This document shows positions 63,786 to 64,000 of a stretch of 64,000 nt of DNA, in pieces. The notes under the pieces were generated by a model that saw nothing but the letters and a program-made list of their open reading frames with translations, made no database searches and was not told the DNA's origin. Source of the DNA: Rhizomicrobium sp. (GTDB lineage: Bacteria; Pseudomonadota; Alphaproteobacteria; Micropepsales; Micropepsaceae); contig JBBCGJ010000001.1 in NCBI GenBank assembly GCA_037200985.1, positions 1,154,756 to 1,218,755 on the forward strand. Direction: 5' to 3'. Both the position numbers and the translations under genes were made by a program. Position 1 is the first letter of the stretch, and every line of letters starts with the position of its first letter.

Positions 63786-64000
63786 GTGGCGGACAAGGCG
63801 ACGAGTTCCCTTCCCATCGGTCTTCTACCGGAGGTCCTGCGCGCCCTGCTGCGCGTCTGGCTCCGTCCCCTTCGCGTCTGGTATCGCCGCACCTGGCTCT
63901 ATCGCCGCTTCCTGAAAGGTCCGCTGTCGGACCGCATCCTGTTCCACCCCTACGACGCGCTGCCGCGCCGCCTGGAGGACGCCGATGCCCTGCTGCGCGG
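63786..64000 (+). CDS. heparinase II/III-like protein, 5' part
   Basis: From GTG 63786 to the window end (72 codons, cut). The N-terminus is basic and helical (VLRALLRVWLRPLRVWYRRT) followed by FLKGPLSDRILFHPYDALPRR, which looks like the start of the heparinase II/III-like genes found next to rpe in other Alphaproteobacteria. The catalytic part is outside the window. Confidence 0.65.
   Translation, partial: MADKATSSLPIGLLPEVLRALLRVWLRPLRVWYRRTWLYRRFLKGPLSDRILFHPYDALPRRLEDADALLR

Overview
This is a high-GC chromosomal window from an alphaproteobacterium. The clues are separate glyQ and glyS genes, a nadABC cluster with the alphaproteobacterial NadQ regulator nearby, DUF3126 and CheE-like genes, an rpe plus heparinase-like pair, and many intergenic palindromes of the GTCAT(n)CCCGC...GCGGG(n)ATGAC type. 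The lineage cannot be fixed further from sequence alone. No rRNA, tRNA or CRISPR array was recognised.

Layout. 1-5.0 kb: a DUF2007-methyltransferase fusion, a frameshifted membrane protein, then glyQ-glyS; glyS has an atypical low-GC central block. 5.0-9.5 kb: a DUF4242/MAPEG pair, pyruvate phosphate dikinase and a SleB-like wall hydrolase. 9.5-19.6 kb (all minus strand): an SDR, nadC-nadB-nadA with two palindromic operator candidates around a terminator, a membrane protein of unknown function, a CheE-like/receiver pair whose receiver has Glu in place of the phosphoacceptor Asp, then the DUF1697-nadQ-tyrosine phosphatase operon and an HD phosphohydrolase. 19.7-30.4 kb: a LonB-type protease, universal stress protein, KAS III-like enzyme, PAS histidine kinase, queC and queE, sulfatase/nitroreductase and cysE.

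30.6-37.9 kb is the most striking region: a 7,289-bp transposon with perfect 25-bp terminal inverted repeats and a perfect 8-bp target duplication (TGAACCTC). It holds an IS1595-family transposase broken by one stop codon and about a dozen passenger genes of lower GC than the chromosome. These include two paralogous coiled-coil/winged-helix proteins near the two ends, a five-gene minus-strand operon headed by a DUF6471 regulator, an XRE repressor, small membrane proteins and a DUF2321 zinc-ribbon protein. The cargo has no assigned function and is the best candidate here for an undescribed system.

38-64 kb: a FAD amine oxidase, DUF3126, recQ, several membrane proteins, a Baeyer-Villiger monooxygenase, an ArsR-YciI-AHSA1-AHSA1-YceI-GST cluster (one AHSA1 copy internally deleted), a PhoH-like ATPase, gamma carbonic anhydrase, enoyl-CoA hydratase, two paralogous glycine-zipper secreted proteins, an M1 peptidase lipoprotein, sdhC-sdhD-sdhA without an adjacent sdhB, rpe, and the start of a heparinase-like gene cut by the window edge.
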